From contig DVOO01000003.1 in assembly GCA_018713515.1 (NCBI GenBank), forward strand, positions 119,929 to 183,928: 64,000 nt of DNA, in the 5' to 3' direction. Shown piece after piece: positions 16,708-25,360 of this stretch. The notes beneath the pieces were generated by a model. The model was not told the DNA's origin. It did no database searches and saw only the letters and a program-made list of their open reading frames with translations. This DNA comes from Candidatus Scatomonas pullistercoris (GTDB lineage Bacteria; Bacillota; Clostridia; Lachnospirales; Lachnospiraceae). The first letter of the stretch is position 1, and every line of letters begins with the position of its first letter. The position numbers were made by a program, and so were the translations under genes.

Positions 16708-17552
16708 TTATCCTTCCGTTCTAAGGGCGATAACCGGATCTTTTTTGGCTGCCATCCCGGTCTGCCCGCCGGAGGATGCGCCGGCCTCCGTATTCTCCGA
16801 AGTATAATACACCATCAGCTGATAGAACGAGGCTTTCTCTGAAATACTGAGAGAACTCAGATATTCTTTTGCGTCCTTTGCTTTCGCCGCGTCATCGGAT
16901 GTCTCAAAGGCCATGCCTGTGAGCACATTCCTGCTGCTGTCCGCCTCCTGCGCCCTGATGACGGGACTTTCATCCGTGTGTGAAATAATATAATCCGTTA
17001 ATTGCGGCGTATAAGCCACCGCTGTGGATATGGCGGCATTCCGGGCATCTTCTTTCGGCCGGATAATCCCGGTGATCTTCAGTTCCACCGCATTTTCCAG
17101 CAGCTTTTCTTCGTAAAGGGTGCTGTCTTCCATATAGGTAAATGTTCCATTTTCATTTTCCATATAGTAGTCACAGGCAGGTACCAGATAGAAGGTATGG
17201 CCGCTGATTTCCTCATAATCAAAGCTGATCGCCCCGGCCCCCCCGCCATTTTCGATTCTTTCAGCCGCATTCTCATACTGCTCTTCCGTAATGAATCCAA
17301 GCTGGCAAAGAGTCTCTGCGGAAATGCCATTGTCCTCGTTCAGCACAAGAACCACTTCATTATAAGCCTCCGGCCAGGAGCCGTACAGAACATCATAACT
17401 GTCCGTAATAACCTGGCTGATACCCGTTCCGTCCGTGCCTGTCATCAGTTCCGAAAAATTTGCCGCGCCTGCGTTGCTGCCGGAGCCTGCCGCAGCAGGG
17501 AGCGACATTTTCAGTCACCCTGCCGCTATAGTTTACCGTGAGTTGTTCTTCC
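16708..17552 (-). pseudogene. Remnant of a large ABC transporter permease (MacB/FtsX-like extracytoplasmic part)
   Basis: An open frame of 266 residues (16708-17508) resembles the extracytoplasmic core of very large Clostridia ABC proteins with fused ATPase and permease, for example YGSWPEAYNEVVLVLNEDNG and SASFYQLMVYYTSE-like text near the C-terminus. It lacks the ATPase, a signal or membrane anchor at the N-terminus and the FtsX membrane spans at the C-terminus. Related text (NYSGRVTEN) continues at 17509-17552 in a different frame, so a frameshift lies near 17508. No ribosome binding site is evident. I read it as a decayed fragment. A rearranged small secreted protein is less likely because it has no signal peptide. 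Confidence 0.6.
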
Positions 17553-17606
17553 TGTGCTATATTCGCGGGGTAATTCAAAAAGAACCGATTGCAGGAGGGA
17601 AACAAC

Positions 17607-18004
17607 ATGATTTTATATTTCAGCGGTACCGGCAACAGCCGGTACGTTGCGCGGAAAATTGCGGAGATTTCCGGGGATGACGTCATTTCAATCAATGAAA
17701 GGCTTAAAAAGGGCAGCTACGCCCCCATAAAATCAAGCTGTGGGAAGAGAAAAACTTCTCTTCTCTTGGCTTCCAGTCAATTATGATCAGCGCCAAAGGG
17801 TTCACTGCAACGGAAAAATGCACCGGCTGCGGAAAGTGTGAAGCGCGCTGTCCCCTGAATAACGTACACCTCAAAAACGGACAGCCTGTCTGGGAAAAAA
17901 ATTGTACGCACTGTATGGCCTGCATCGCCGGATGTCCCGCGGAGGCCATCGAATACGGCAAAAAAACACAGGGCAGGCCGCGATATTATCTTGGCAGAAA
18001 ATGA
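17607..18004 (+). pseudogene. EFR1 family flavodoxin/ferredoxin, internally deleted and frameshifted
   Basis: Residues from ATG 17607 (strong AGGAGG site) read MILYFSGTGNSRYVARKIAE, a flavodoxin N-terminus with the FMN phosphate loop SGTGNS. After about 40 codons the frame breaks near 17728. The rest continues in another frame as KLWEEKNFSSLGFQ and then two 4Fe-4S motifs, CTGCGKCEARCP and CTHCMACIAGCP. Intact EFR1 proteins are about 250-270 residues; only about 130 codons remain, so the middle of the flavodoxin domain is gone. Both ends are well preserved, which suggests a recent deletion. It lies beside the ABC permease remnant. Confidence 0.8.
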
Positions 18005-18041
18005 GCTTACAGTAAGCCTCAAATAAAACAGTGTACAGAAA

Positions 18042-18083
18042 AAGCCCTTGAAAATGCCCGTTTTGCGGGATTTTCAAGGGCTT
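18042..18083. terminator. Terminator between the EFR1 remnant and tsf
   Basis: AAGCCCTTGAAAAT and ATTTTCAAGGGCTT pair perfectly, with CCCG/CGGG continuing the stem and TTTTG near the loop. A T-rich stretch follows on the minus strand. It ends the rpsB-tsf unit. Confidence 0.8.
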
Positions 18084-18102
18084 CATGCACCTTTTATTTT
18101 CG

Positions 18103-18138
18103 GAATTTACATTCCCATCTGTTTTGCTGCTTCTTGAA
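18103..18138 (-). repeat. Vestigial second copy of the tsf C-terminal codons
   Basis: Directly after the tsf stop, the minus strand reads GCAAAACAGATGGGAATGTAA, closely matching GCAAAGCAGGCCGGAATGTAA at the tsf end, 32 bases apart. In its own frame it would encode EAAKQMGM and a stop, echoing VAKQAGM and a stop. The offset is not a multiple of three, so it is not translated with tsf. Confidence 0.6.
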
Positions 18139-19077
18139 TTACATTCCGGCCTGCTTTGCCACCTCAGCCGCAAAGTCATCCTGGCGCTTCTCGATGCCCT
18201 CACCTGTTTCCCAGCGGATAAAGCTCTTGATGGCGATCTTGGCGCCGTTCTCCTTGGCCACCTGCTCCACGTACTTGGCTACAGACTGTTTTCCGTCCTC
18301 GGCCTTTACGTATACCTGATCCATCAGGCAGATCTCCTTCAGCTCCTTGTTGATACGTCCGGTGATCATTCCCTCGATAACCTTCTCCGGTTTCTGGGAT
18401 TCCTTGGGATCGTTCTGAATCTGAGCCATCAGAATGCTCTTCTCATGCTCGATATAATCTGCCGGAACTTCGCTTCTGTTGGTGTAGAGAGGCTTCAGGG
18501 CAGCTGCCTGCATGGCCACGTTCTTGCCCATCTCGCGGACAGCATCATTTACTACATCTGTCTCCACATCCACCAGAACGCCGATCTTACCGCCCATATG
18601 GGTGTAAGCTGCAACAAATCCGTTGGCCTCCTCAACCTGAACGAAGCGGCGAATCTTCATATTCTCTCCGATTACGGAAATCTGGCCGGCCAGTTCCTCG
18701 GCTACCGTCTTGGAAGCGTCAAACTTCCAGGGCTCTGCCAGAAATGCGTCAATATCAGCGGCCTTCGTATCCATGGCCTGATCGCAGACCTGAGCTACAT
18801 AATTCTGGAATTTCTCATTTTTGGCAACGAAATCTGTCTCGGCATTTACCTCAACCGCAACAGCCTTTTTGGAATCGTCGGTTACCTTCAGCATGACGAT
18901 ACCTTCTGCCGCAATTCTTCCGGCCTTTTTCTGTGCGGTAGCCAGTCCCTTTTCTCTCAGGAACTCAACAGCCTTTTCCATATCACCGTCCGTGGCGGTC
19001 AGGGCCTTTTTGCAGTCCATCATGCCGGCGCCGGTCATCTCTCTTAACTCTTTTACCATTCCTGCTGTAATAGCCAT
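18139..19077 (-). CDS. tsf: Translation elongation factor Ts
   Basis: Guanine nucleotide exchange factor that recycles EF-Tu. The 312 residues begin MAITAGMVKELREMTGAGMM, the UBA-like EF-Tu contact, with TGAGMMDCKKAL intact and the core TDFVAKNEKF at the usual position. GGAGG precedes the ATG. It follows rpsB by about 25 bases in the conserved rpsB-tsf order. A near copy of its last codons lies just after the stop. Confidence 0.96.
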   Translation of the reverse strand: MAITAGMVKELREMTGAGMMDCKKALTATDGDMEKAVEFLREKGLATAQKKAGRIAAEGIVMLKVTDDSKKAVAVEVNAETDFVAKNEKFQNYVAQVCDQAMDTKAADIDAFLAEPWKFDASKTVAEELAGQISVIGENMKIRRFVQVEEANGFVAAYTHMGGKIGVLVDVETDVVNDAVREMGKNVAMQAAALKPLYTNRSEVPADYIEHEKSILMAQIQNDPKESQKPEKVIEGMITGRINKELKEICLMDQVYVKAEDGKQSVAKYVEQVAKENGAKIAIKSFIRWETGEGIEKRQDDFAAEVAKQAGM

Positions 19078-19102
19078 TTTCTGATTCCTCCGTGTTATAC
19101 GA

Positions 19103-19852
19103 TTATTCCTCTACCTCGGTCTCTGCCTCTGCCGCTTCCATCTCTCCCTCGTAAGCAGCATCCTCAGCCTCACCCTGCTTTGCCTCGATGACAGCGTCGG
19201 CCATCTTGGAAACAATCAGTTTTACGGCACGGATGGCATCATCGTTTCCGGGGATGATGTAATCCAGTTCTTCCGGATCGCAGTTGGTATCACAGATGCC
19301 GATCAGCGGGATACCCAGGGCATGTGCCTCCTGCACGCAGATTCTCTCCTTCTTGGGATCTACAACAAAGATCGCATCCGGCAGTCTCTTCATCTCTTTG
19401 ATTCCGCCCAGATTTCTCTGCAGCTTCTCCATCTCCTTGCGCAGGGCGATGACTTCCTTCTTGGGCAGCACATCGAAGGTGCCGTCCTCTTCCATGGCCT
19501 CGATCTCTTTCAGTCTCTCGATACGGCTCTGGATGGTCTTGAAGTTGGTCAGCATTCCGCCCAGCCATCTCTCATTTACATAGAACATTCCGCAGCGCTC
19601 GGACTCAACCTTGATGGCATCCTGTGCCTGTTTCTTGGTTCCCACAAACAGGATGGTTCCGCCGTCAGCCACAATATCGGCCACCGCGCGGTACGCGTCA
19701 TCCACCATTCCCACAGATTTCTGCAGGTCAATAATATAGATGCCGTTTCTCTCGGTGTAGATGTAGGGAGCCATCTTGGGGTTCCATCTTCTGGTCTGAT
19801 GACCGAAGTGTACACCTGCTTCCAGTAACTGCTTCATTGAAATTACGCTCAT
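19103..19852 (-). CDS. rpsB: 30S ribosomal protein S2
   Basis: Late-assembling small-subunit protein on the 30S back. The 249 residues begin [20 protein letters not shown] and keep [33 protein letters not shown] and the acidic C-terminal tail. The frame extends upstream to 19942, but ATG 19852 follows AAGGAG directly and matches the family N-terminus. A promoter and a folded leader lie upstream; tsf follows. Confidence 0.96.
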   Translation of the reverse strand: MSVISMKQLLEAGVHFGHQTRRWNPKMAPYIYTERNGIYIIDLQKSVGMVDDAYRAVADIVADGGTILFVGTKKQAQDAIKVESERCGMFYVNERWLGGMLTNFKTIQSRIERLKEIEAMEEDGTFDVLPKKEVIALRKEMEKLQRNLGGIKEMKRLPDAIFVVDPKKERICVQEAHALGIPLIGICDTNCDPEELDYIIPGNDDAIRAVKLIVSKMADAVIEAKQGEAEDAAYEGEMEAAEAETEVEE

Positions 19853-19886
19853 TTGTTTCTTCTCCTTTTTTTGGTTAGATTCTTCC

Positions 19887-19944
19887 GCATGTGTCAGCTT
19901 CCGGAAAACCTGGGTTCCAGGCACCCTCCCGGAAATCAGCATGC
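19887..19944 (-). promoter_or_regulatory. Structured rpsB leader, candidate S2 autoregulation site
   Basis: Three nested paired segments occur in the rpsB leader: GCATG with CATGC, TTCCGG with CCGGAA, and CCTGG with CCAGG around AAC. Unpaired GAGGGTG and TTTT bulges interrupt the helix. The hairpin ends about 35 bases before the start codon. S2 represses rpsB-tsf through the leader in other bacteria; the link here is inference. Confidence 0.55.
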
Positions 19945-19966
19945 GTGCTTTTTACACAGCGTTAAA

Positions 19967-19995
19967 AGTATAGCACAGAAAATGCAGGGATACAA
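19967..19995 (-). promoter_or_regulatory. Promoter of rpsB-tsf
   Basis: Read on the minus strand: TTGTAT, a 17-base spacer and TATACT. The -35 hexamer lies inside the arm of the upstream gene's terminator hairpin (19983-20017), so the two elements overlap. Confidence 0.75.
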
Positions 19996-20017
19996 GTATT
20001 TTTTCCGTATCCCTGCA
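19983..20017 (-). terminator. Terminator of the zinc-ribbon gene
   Basis: TGCAGGGATAC and GTATCCCTGCA pair perfectly (11 bp) immediately after the stop codon of the zinc-ribbon gene, followed on the minus strand by ATTTTC. It overlaps the rpsB promoter. Confidence 0.75.
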
Positions 20018-20022
20018 TATTT

Positions 20023-21768
20023 TTATTCGCCGAAAGCCTTCAGTCCGTCACTGACCTCATAGGTGTAATCTGTCCGGCTGGCGGTGACCAGATCACTGAA
20101 CATCTTGGCGCCATCCGAATAGCCCCTGCTGAAATAAGAACTGTTCTCGAAGCTGAAGTTTCCCTCCACTTCGCCCTCCGCCGTGTAGATGAATTCATCT
20201 CCCGGCAGGTTGGCCAGTCCTTCAAACTGTACCGGATAGTACACGGTGGTGGGTGCAAACCGATTTTCATCGTTGGTCACAGTGGCGCTGTACACAACGA
20301 TCAGACGATTATTGGCGGCGAAATCGTCCAGGCCCTGGGATTTTGCCACCAGCAGATAATATCCGGCCAGGGTCAGCTCGGAAGCATGGGAGCTGTCCGA
20401 ATATTCCTCCGCGATATAGGCGGAGATAATATCTCTGGCACGGTTTTCCAGCGTCTGGCGGTTCCCCTCCGCAATGTCCGCCAGAGAAGCGATGGGTGTG
20501 TAGGACTCGTACTTCTCAAAGCCGTCCCCCACCTGCGCCTCGTACACATCCGCGCTGGCCGTCACCAGGTTCTCATAGGCCGTCAGAGGATTCGCGTAGC
20601 CGGAGGTGTAATAGCCCCAGACACCGCCCGACAGATTTGAACTGCCTTCAATTTCCGGTTCATCCTCGTAGGTAAAATCTCCGCCGGAGGGCAGAATGTC
20701 ATTGAAGCGGACCGGGAAATAGACGTTGGTGGCCGGAAAGTCATTTTCGCTGTGGGAAACCGTTCCCCGGTAGATCACGTACAGGATATTGTAGTGATCC
20801 GCGCTGGACATATCTTTGGGCGTCTGGAAAATATAACCTGCATATTCAATGGCTCCCAGGGTGCACTCATCGCTGTAATCCTGGGCGGCATAGGCATTGA
20901 TAATGTCCTGGCTCTCCTGTTTCGCGAAGGAAAGGAATTCCTCCGTCAGGCCGCTGTAGGTTTCCACGTAGCCGTCCAGGCCCTCCACCGTGTACTGCCG
21001 GGAGGTCTGGGTAAAACGGTATCCGGAGCTCTCCGCCGCCGCTTCATCGTAATTTCGTATGGAGATGGTCACCACATCCCCGTTCCGGAGTCCGGAGGAT
21101 TGATCACAGGTAAAGGAAGATTCGGATACGTAGGTATCATCCCCCGTGTATTCATACACAAGCTGCCCGTCCGGGGAAAGTCCGGTAAAGGACACCTCAA
21201 GCCCCTCAAAGGGATCGATCTCCGTCAGCTCCTCCAGTCCCTCCACGGTTTTTGTTACGGACTCTCCCGTATAGCGGATCTTATACTGTTTGAGCAGCTC
21301 GTTGTCATAGGTAATCTCCGCCGTCACAGAATCCCCGTTGGACAGCCCGCTGTCCCTGTCCAGGGATACCTCCACCGCGCTGAGACAGGTGGGAAGCGCC
21401 GTCACCATTTCCAGACTGTTGGCGTTCCCTCCGATGCTCTCCGCCAGCTTTTCGGAAAGCTCCGCCGTATTTACATATACGCTGGCAGTTCCCGCCGTAT
21501 TGTAACCGCCGAATTCCACCACCACGTAGTCCTCCAGATTAATCTTCTTCGGCTGCGTCAGCAGGACAATCACGAGAATGATAACAGCCGCAGCCGCAGC
21601 ACATCCGCCGATGATCAGGCGCATGGGCAGCGGCTTTCTGCCGCCGGCTGCCGGCCCTTCCGCCCTTCCGCTTCCCGGCACCGGGCCTGTGCTCTCCTGG
21701 GGCGCGCCGCACTTCGTGCAGAATCTTACATTTTCATCCAGCTCTGCCCCGCAATTTGGACACTTCAT
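20023..21768 (-). CDS. Zinc-ribbon, membrane-anchored extracellular protein of unknown function
   Basis: A 581-residue protein starting with a zinc ribbon (MKCPNCGAEL...FCTKCGAP, two CxxC pairs), a Pro/Gly-rich linker, one membrane span at about 50-71 and a large acidic outer part. The outer part has beta-rich modules near 75-270 (for example SLDRDSGLSNGDSVTAEITY and FTCDQSSGLRNGDVVTISIR, a repeated pattern). Two related domains near 275-420 and 425-580 share NILYVIYRGTVSHSENDF / RLIVVYSATVTNDENRF. The family is common in Clostridia and has no assigned function. ATG 21768 follows GGAGG; upstream frame extension lacks a site. Confidence 0.75.
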   Translation of the reverse strand: MKCPNCGAELDENVRFCTKCGAPQESTGPVPGSGRAEGPAAGGRKPLPMRLIIGGCAAAAAVIILVIVLLTQPKKINLEDYVVVEFGGYNTAGTASVYVNTAELSEKLAESIGGNANSLEMVTALPTCLSAVEVSLDRDSGLSNGDSVTAEITYDNELLKQYKIRYTGESVTKTVEGLEELTEIDPFEGLEVSFTGLSPDGQLVYEYTGDDTYVSESSFTCDQSSGLRNGDVVTISIRNYDEAAAESSGYRFTQTSRQYTVEGLDGYVETYSGLTEEFLSFAKQESQDIINAYAAQDYSDECTLGAIEYAGYIFQTPKDMSSADHYNILYVIYRGTVSHSENDFPATNVYFPVRFNDILPSGGDFTYEDEPEIEGSSNLSGGVWGYYTSGYANPLTAYENLVTASADVYEAQVGDGFEKYESYTPIASLADIAEGNRQTLENRARDIISAYIAEEYSDSSHASELTLAGYYLLVAKSQGLDDFAANNRLIVVYSATVTNDENRFAPTTVYYPVQFEGLANLPGDEFIYTAEGEVEGNFSFENSSYFSRGYSDGAKMFSDLVTASRTDYTYEVSDGLKAFGE

Positions 21769-21827
21769 ACGTTTTTCCTCCCTCATATTCGGTATGTCTG
21801 CCAAAACCGTCTGATACATTTCGGCAA

Positions 21828-21879
21828 TTTATCGCATGATGCCAGGGGCAAAAGGTCTGCCCCCACATCATCGTATAAA
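21828..21879 (-). promoter_or_regulatory. Long stem-loop in the leader of the zinc-ribbon gene
   Basis: TTTATCGCATGATGCCAGGGGCA and the facing arm ending TCATCGTATAAA pair over about 20 positions, with GGGGCA/TGCCCC next to the loop. It lies between the promoter and the start codon and has no T-run, so it is not a typical terminator. Confidence 0.5.
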
Positions 21880-21882
21880 TTT

Positions 21883-21910
21883 ATTATAACGGTAAATTTA
21901 AAAAGCGCAA
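21883..21910 (-). promoter_or_regulatory. Promoter of the zinc-ribbon gene
   Basis: Read on the minus strand: TTGCGC, a 16-base spacer and TATAAT, about 115 bases before the gene start. Confidence 0.55.
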
Positions 21911-21930
21911 TCCTTTTCACGGCTGAAAAC

Positions 21931-22887
21931 TTATGCCGGCTCTTCCGCAGAAAGTCCCGCCCTTTTTAAAATCGCTTCCAGCTCTATTTCATCTCCCGCC
22001 GCTCCAATCCGTTCCACGCAGAGGGAGGCTCCGGCATTGGCGAACCGGGCGCATCTGCGCAGATCATAGCCCCGGGAGAGGGCGTACAGAAAGCAGGCCA
22101 CAAAGGTGTCCCCGGCTCCTGTGGTGTCCCTACAGCGCACCCCCTCACAGGCAGGCGCCCAGAAGCGTTCTTCTCCGGACGCGGCAAAGCAGCCCCTGGC
22201 CCCCGCCTTGATCACAACATGGCCGACGCCGCAGTCCAGAAAGGCATCCGCGATGGCATCCCAGGCCGTAAGGCCCGTGAGCAGGGCTGCCTCCTCATAA
22301 TTGGGGAAAATGTAATCCACATAAGAAAGGCATCCCCGCATGTCTTCCAGAGTCTCGCCGTTTTTTCTCTTGGTCATATCGGCGCAGACCGTCAGGCCCA
22401 TGGATTTTGCCGCGGAAAACAACTTTTCAAGGGCCGCACTGTCAAAGGGCGGGGCCACAAAAATACTGGCGAAGCAGAAAATGCCGCCCTTTTCCAATGC
22501 CTGCACCGGAATATCTTCCGGGTAAAACTTCCGCAGCGTCCCCTTCGGGCTTGTCACAAAGTGGCGCTCTCCCTTCTGGTCCACCAGCACAAGATTGATG
22601 CTGCTGGGCAGTTCAGGAGTCTGCAGAATATATTCCGTATCCATCCCCAAGCGCCTGCACCGCCCAAGGATTAGATCCCCTGCGAAATCCATGCCCAGCT
22701 TGCTGACCAGACGTACATCCGCTCCCAGAGAGGCCAGAACACATGCCTCGTTCATGGCATCCCCGCCTGTGGTCATGGCAGTAGTCTCGGCCGGCAGGGA
22801 TCCTGTCTCAAAGACGGAAGCATCCACCGGACAGGCCAGCACATCCAGTACGGCGGCCCCGGCTATTACAATCTTTGTATCAGCCAT
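21931..22887 (-). CDS. PfkB family carbohydrate kinase
   Basis: A 318-residue ribokinase-like sugar or nucleoside kinase. The N-terminal signature GGDAMNEACVLASLGADVRL and the C-terminal ATP site DTTGAGDTFVACFLYAL with the catalytic Asp of GAGD are intact. The substrate cannot be named; fructose, ribose, 2-keto-sugars and nucleosides are all used in the family. ATG 22887 follows GGGAGGAAA and overlaps the last eight bases of the upstream CPBP gene, so the two are cotranscribed. Confidence 0.88.
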   Translation of the reverse strand: MADTKIVIAGAAVLDVLACPVDASVFETGSLPAETTAMTTGGDAMNEACVLASLGADVRLVSKLGMDFAGDLILGRCRRLGMDTEYILQTPELPSSINLVLVDQKGERHFVTSPKGTLRKFYPEDIPVQALEKGGIFCFASIFVAPPFDSAALEKLFSAAKSMGLTVCADMTKRKNGETLEDMRGCLSYVDYIFPNYEEAALLTGLTAWDAIADAFLDCGVGHVVIKAGARGCFAASGEERFWAPACEGVRCRDTTGAGDTFVACFLYALSRGYDLRRCARFANAGASLCVERIGAAGDEIELEAILKRAGLSAEEPA

Positions 22888-23725
22888 CTTTTTTTCCTCC
22901 CTCCCCGGTTTTCTGTTTTCCCCGGAACAGCAGCCAGGCACAGACTACCCCGACCACGGCCTCTGCCGCAGATACCCACAGCACCGCCTGCGGAATTGCC
23001 TGAAAGAGCCGTTCCATCACCGGGGTGCTGCCTATGGCCCAGAGGTTGGCCGCTCCGTGCCCCAGGACTGCCGGCAGAATGCTCCCGCTCTTTTCACAGA
23101 AAGCGGCAAACAGAAGGCCCATGACAAAGGCATACAGAAACTGCACCATATTGCCGTGGTAGACGCCGAAAAGAGCGGCGGAGATCAGCGCTCCTCCCGC
23201 CGGGCCGAGATAGCTTCGGGCCCGCCGGTAGGTCATGCCCCGGAAGATCATCTCTTCGGCCAGCGGAGCCAGAATCACCGTGGCCGCCGTAAGCAGCAGC
23301 AGGTTCTGCCCTTCAAAGGCCGCGGCGGCCTGATCTGTGTAGCCGCTGAATATTTCCGAAAAGCCGCTGGCGGCGATCCCGGTGCTGAGAAGGTGCCCCA
23401 GCGCGGCGGCCAGGAGGCAGGCAGCCAGAAGCTTCCCTGCTTTCCATCTCCGGTTCTCCGGCTGAAAGCGCAGAACATCCAGGGCATACCGTTTTCTCTG
23501 AGAAATCAGTGTGAGGGAATAAAAACCCACATTGATCCAGAGGGGAAGGCTCCTGACCTCTGCGAGAAGCTCCCGGCTGTCCAGGCCGGGCCGCCCCGTA
23601 ATCTGGCCGGCAGCCATAATCCCCACCACCGTAACAATCAGCATGCAGAGCACGATGGTCACAGTGGGATACAGCACATCCCAGACCTTTTCCAAAATTC
23701 TTCTGACTCCGCCGCCCTGCTTCAT
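22880..23725 (-). CDS. CPBP family intramembrane glutamic endopeptidase
   Basis: A 281-residue membrane protein with about seven to eight spans and the two Abi/CAAX-protease motifs: EEMIFRGMTYRRAR (EExxxR) near residue 195 and FGVYHGN (FxxxH) near 230. Family members include prenyl-protein proteases and bacteriocin self-immunity proteins, while most bacterial members are uncharacterised. It lies two bases after the HAD gene stop and overlaps the kinase gene. Confidence 0.87.
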   Translation of the reverse strand: MKQGGGVRRILEKVWDVLYPTVTIVLCMLIVTVVGIMAAGQITGRPGLDSRELLAEVRSLPLWINVGFYSLTLISQRKRYALDVLRFQPENRRWKAGKLLAACLLAAALGHLLSTGIAASGFSEIFSGYTDQAAAAFEGQNLLLLTAATVILAPLAEEMIFRGMTYRRARSYLGPAGGALISAALFGVYHGNMVQFLYAFVMGLLFAAFCEKSGSILPAVLGHGAANLWAIGSTPVMERLFQAIPQAVLWVSAAEAVVGVVCAWLLFRGKQKTGEGGKKDG

Positions 23726-23727
23726 CC

Positions 23728-24399
23728 TCAGTCCTCCTGTTTTCCCGCGTCCTCCAGGAGCATCTGCTCCAGTTCCCGGACCGTACCGGCAATTCTTTCC
23801 GCCCCGGCTTCCAGCAGTTCCTCCCGGCTGCCGTATCCATAGGAAACCCCCACAAAACGCAGCCCCCGCCCGGCGGCTCCCCGGGCGTCATAACAGCGGT
23901 CGCCGCACATGATCACCTGTTCTTCCGCGTTTTTATAACCGGAACGCCTAAGCGCCTCCTCAATCACCTCTGCTTTATCCGTCCGCCGCCCGTCCAGCTC
24001 GCTTCCCGTCACCGGATCCAGATATTTCAGCAGGCCGAAATATTCCAGGATCTGCCGCACATAGATCTCCGGCTTGGAAGACGCCACGCCCAGGCGGATA
24101 CCGCGGCCCGCCAGATGCTCAAGCATTTCCGGAATACCGGGATACAGGGCATTTTCGAAGATGCCGGCGCTGCTGTAGCGCTCCCGGTAAAACCTCACAG
24201 CTTCCATTCCTTCTTCTCTGCTAAAGCCCCCATAATCCATAAACTGTTCCAGCAGCGGCGGCCCCACAAAGCAGGCAAGCTCCTGCGCCTCCGGCATCGG
24301 CCGCCCCATTTTCCGCAGCGCATACTGGACGCAGCGGATGATCCCCGGGCCGGAATCTGTCAGTGTCCCGTCCAGGTCAAACAGTATCAGTGTCCTCAT
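23728..24399 (-). CDS. HAD superfamily phosphatase, phosphoglycolate phosphatase-like
   Basis: A 223-residue cytosolic haloacid dehalogenase-type phosphatase. Motif I is FDLDGTLTDSG (both Asp present), motif II VASSK, motif III the lysine of RTDKAEVIEEAL and motif IV MCGDRCYDARGA. The helical cap between I and II fits the C1 phosphoglycolate phosphatase/5'-nucleotidase group. ATG 24399 has TAGGAGAG ahead of it and lies ten bases after the amidase gene. The exact substrate is unknown. Confidence 0.87.
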   Translation of the reverse strand: MRTLILFDLDGTLTDSGPGIIRCVQYALRKMGRPMPEAQELACFVGPPLLEQFMDYGGFSREEGMEAVRFYRERYSSAGIFENALYPGIPEMLEHLAGRGIRLGVASSKPEIYVRQILEYFGLLKYLDPVTGSELDGRRTDKAEVIEEALRRSGYKNAEEQVIMCGDRCYDARGAAGRGLRFVGVSYGYGSREELLEAGAERIAGTVRELEQMLLEDAGKQED

Positions 24400-24409
24400 G
24401 TTGTCTCTC

Positions 24410-25357
24410 CTATTCCGCGAAATACGCGTCAATGCCGTCCGCAATTCCCCGGACCATCTGCTGCTGGTATTCCGGGGAGGCCATCTTCAGATCTTCCTCC
24501 GGGTTGGTCATATACCCCATTTCCACAATCGTCACGGGAATGGTGCTCCAGTTGATTCCGCTCATGCTATCCGTCAGATATACGCCCTGGCTGGAAGCTC
24601 CCGTGGACGCGCAGAAGGCGTCGAGAATATGCTGGGAAAGCCGCTGGCACTCTCCGGCCATGGCTCCCACATACGGATTTTCTGCAGAAGGCGCCATGGT
24701 CAGCGCCCCGGATACGGCTGTATTTTCTGAGCCGTTGGCGTGAATGCGCACCAGAATATCCGCCCCGGCCGCGGCCGCCTGTTCTGCCCGCTCCCGGTTG
24801 CTGATGTCTACCTCATTCGTCTCCCGGATCATACAGACCTCATAGCCCCTGGCCTGCAGCTCCTCCCTAAGCTTCAGGGAAACTTCCAGATTCAGCTCAT
24901 ATTCATTCAGGCCTGATGCCGCCCCATACGTTCCGGAACTGACTTTTGCCTTCGTCTCCGAAGCCCCCGGGCCCACCGGCTCCTGCTCGGAATTTCCCCG
25001 GCTCTGATGGCCCGCGTCAATGGCAACCATCCATCCATTGCCGGCAGGACTCTCTTCCGGCACTTCGGAAGGTTCGGCCGCCTCCCCGGCCGGCAGCGAT
25101 TCCGGGGGCGGAATCGGCGTCGTCTCCGCCGGTTCCGCAGCAGTCGGAGCCGGACTCTCCTCTGCCGGGGCGGGTGCTGGCGTCTCCGCGGAGGATGTTT
25201 TTTCCGGTTCTTCTGTGACGGAAGCTTCTGCCTGCCCGGAAGATGCGGCAGATCCCGCGCCGGAAGTTCCTCCTCCGCAGCCCAGAAGCAGCGCAGGCAG
25301 GAACAGGGCGGCCAGAAGAAGGCCCCTATACTTTTTCAGACCGGATCCCCCTCCCAT
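24410..25357 (-). CDS. N-acetylmuramoyl-L-alanine amidase lipoprotein
   Basis: A 315-residue exported zinc amidase that cuts the bond between MurNAc and L-alanine in peptidoglycan. The N-terminus is a lipoprotein signal ([10 protein letters not shown], lipid Cys27), followed by a Ser/Pro/Glu-rich linker of about 85 residues and an Amidase_3 domain from residue 110 with [29 protein letters not shown] and [15 protein letters not shown] as zinc and catalytic segments. The start is taken as ATG 25357, four bases from the argS stop; a start closer to the charged LKKY would also work. It shares a unit with argS. Confidence 0.9.
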   Translation of the reverse strand: MGGGSGLKKYRGLLLAALFLPALLLGCGGGTSGAGSAASSGQAEASVTEEPEKTSSAETPAPAPAEESPAPTAAEPAETTPIPPPESLPAGEAAEPSEVPEESPAGNGWMVAIDAGHQSRGNSEQEPVGPGASETKAKVSSGTYGAASGLNEYELNLEVSLKLREELQARGYEVCMIRETNEVDISNRERAEQAAAAGADILVRIHANGSENTAVSGALTMAPSAENPYVGAMAGECQRLSQHILDAFCASTGASSQGVYLTDSMSGINWSTIPVTIVEMGYMTNPEEDLKMASPEYQQQMVRGIADGIDAYFAE

Positions 25358-25360
25358 ATT

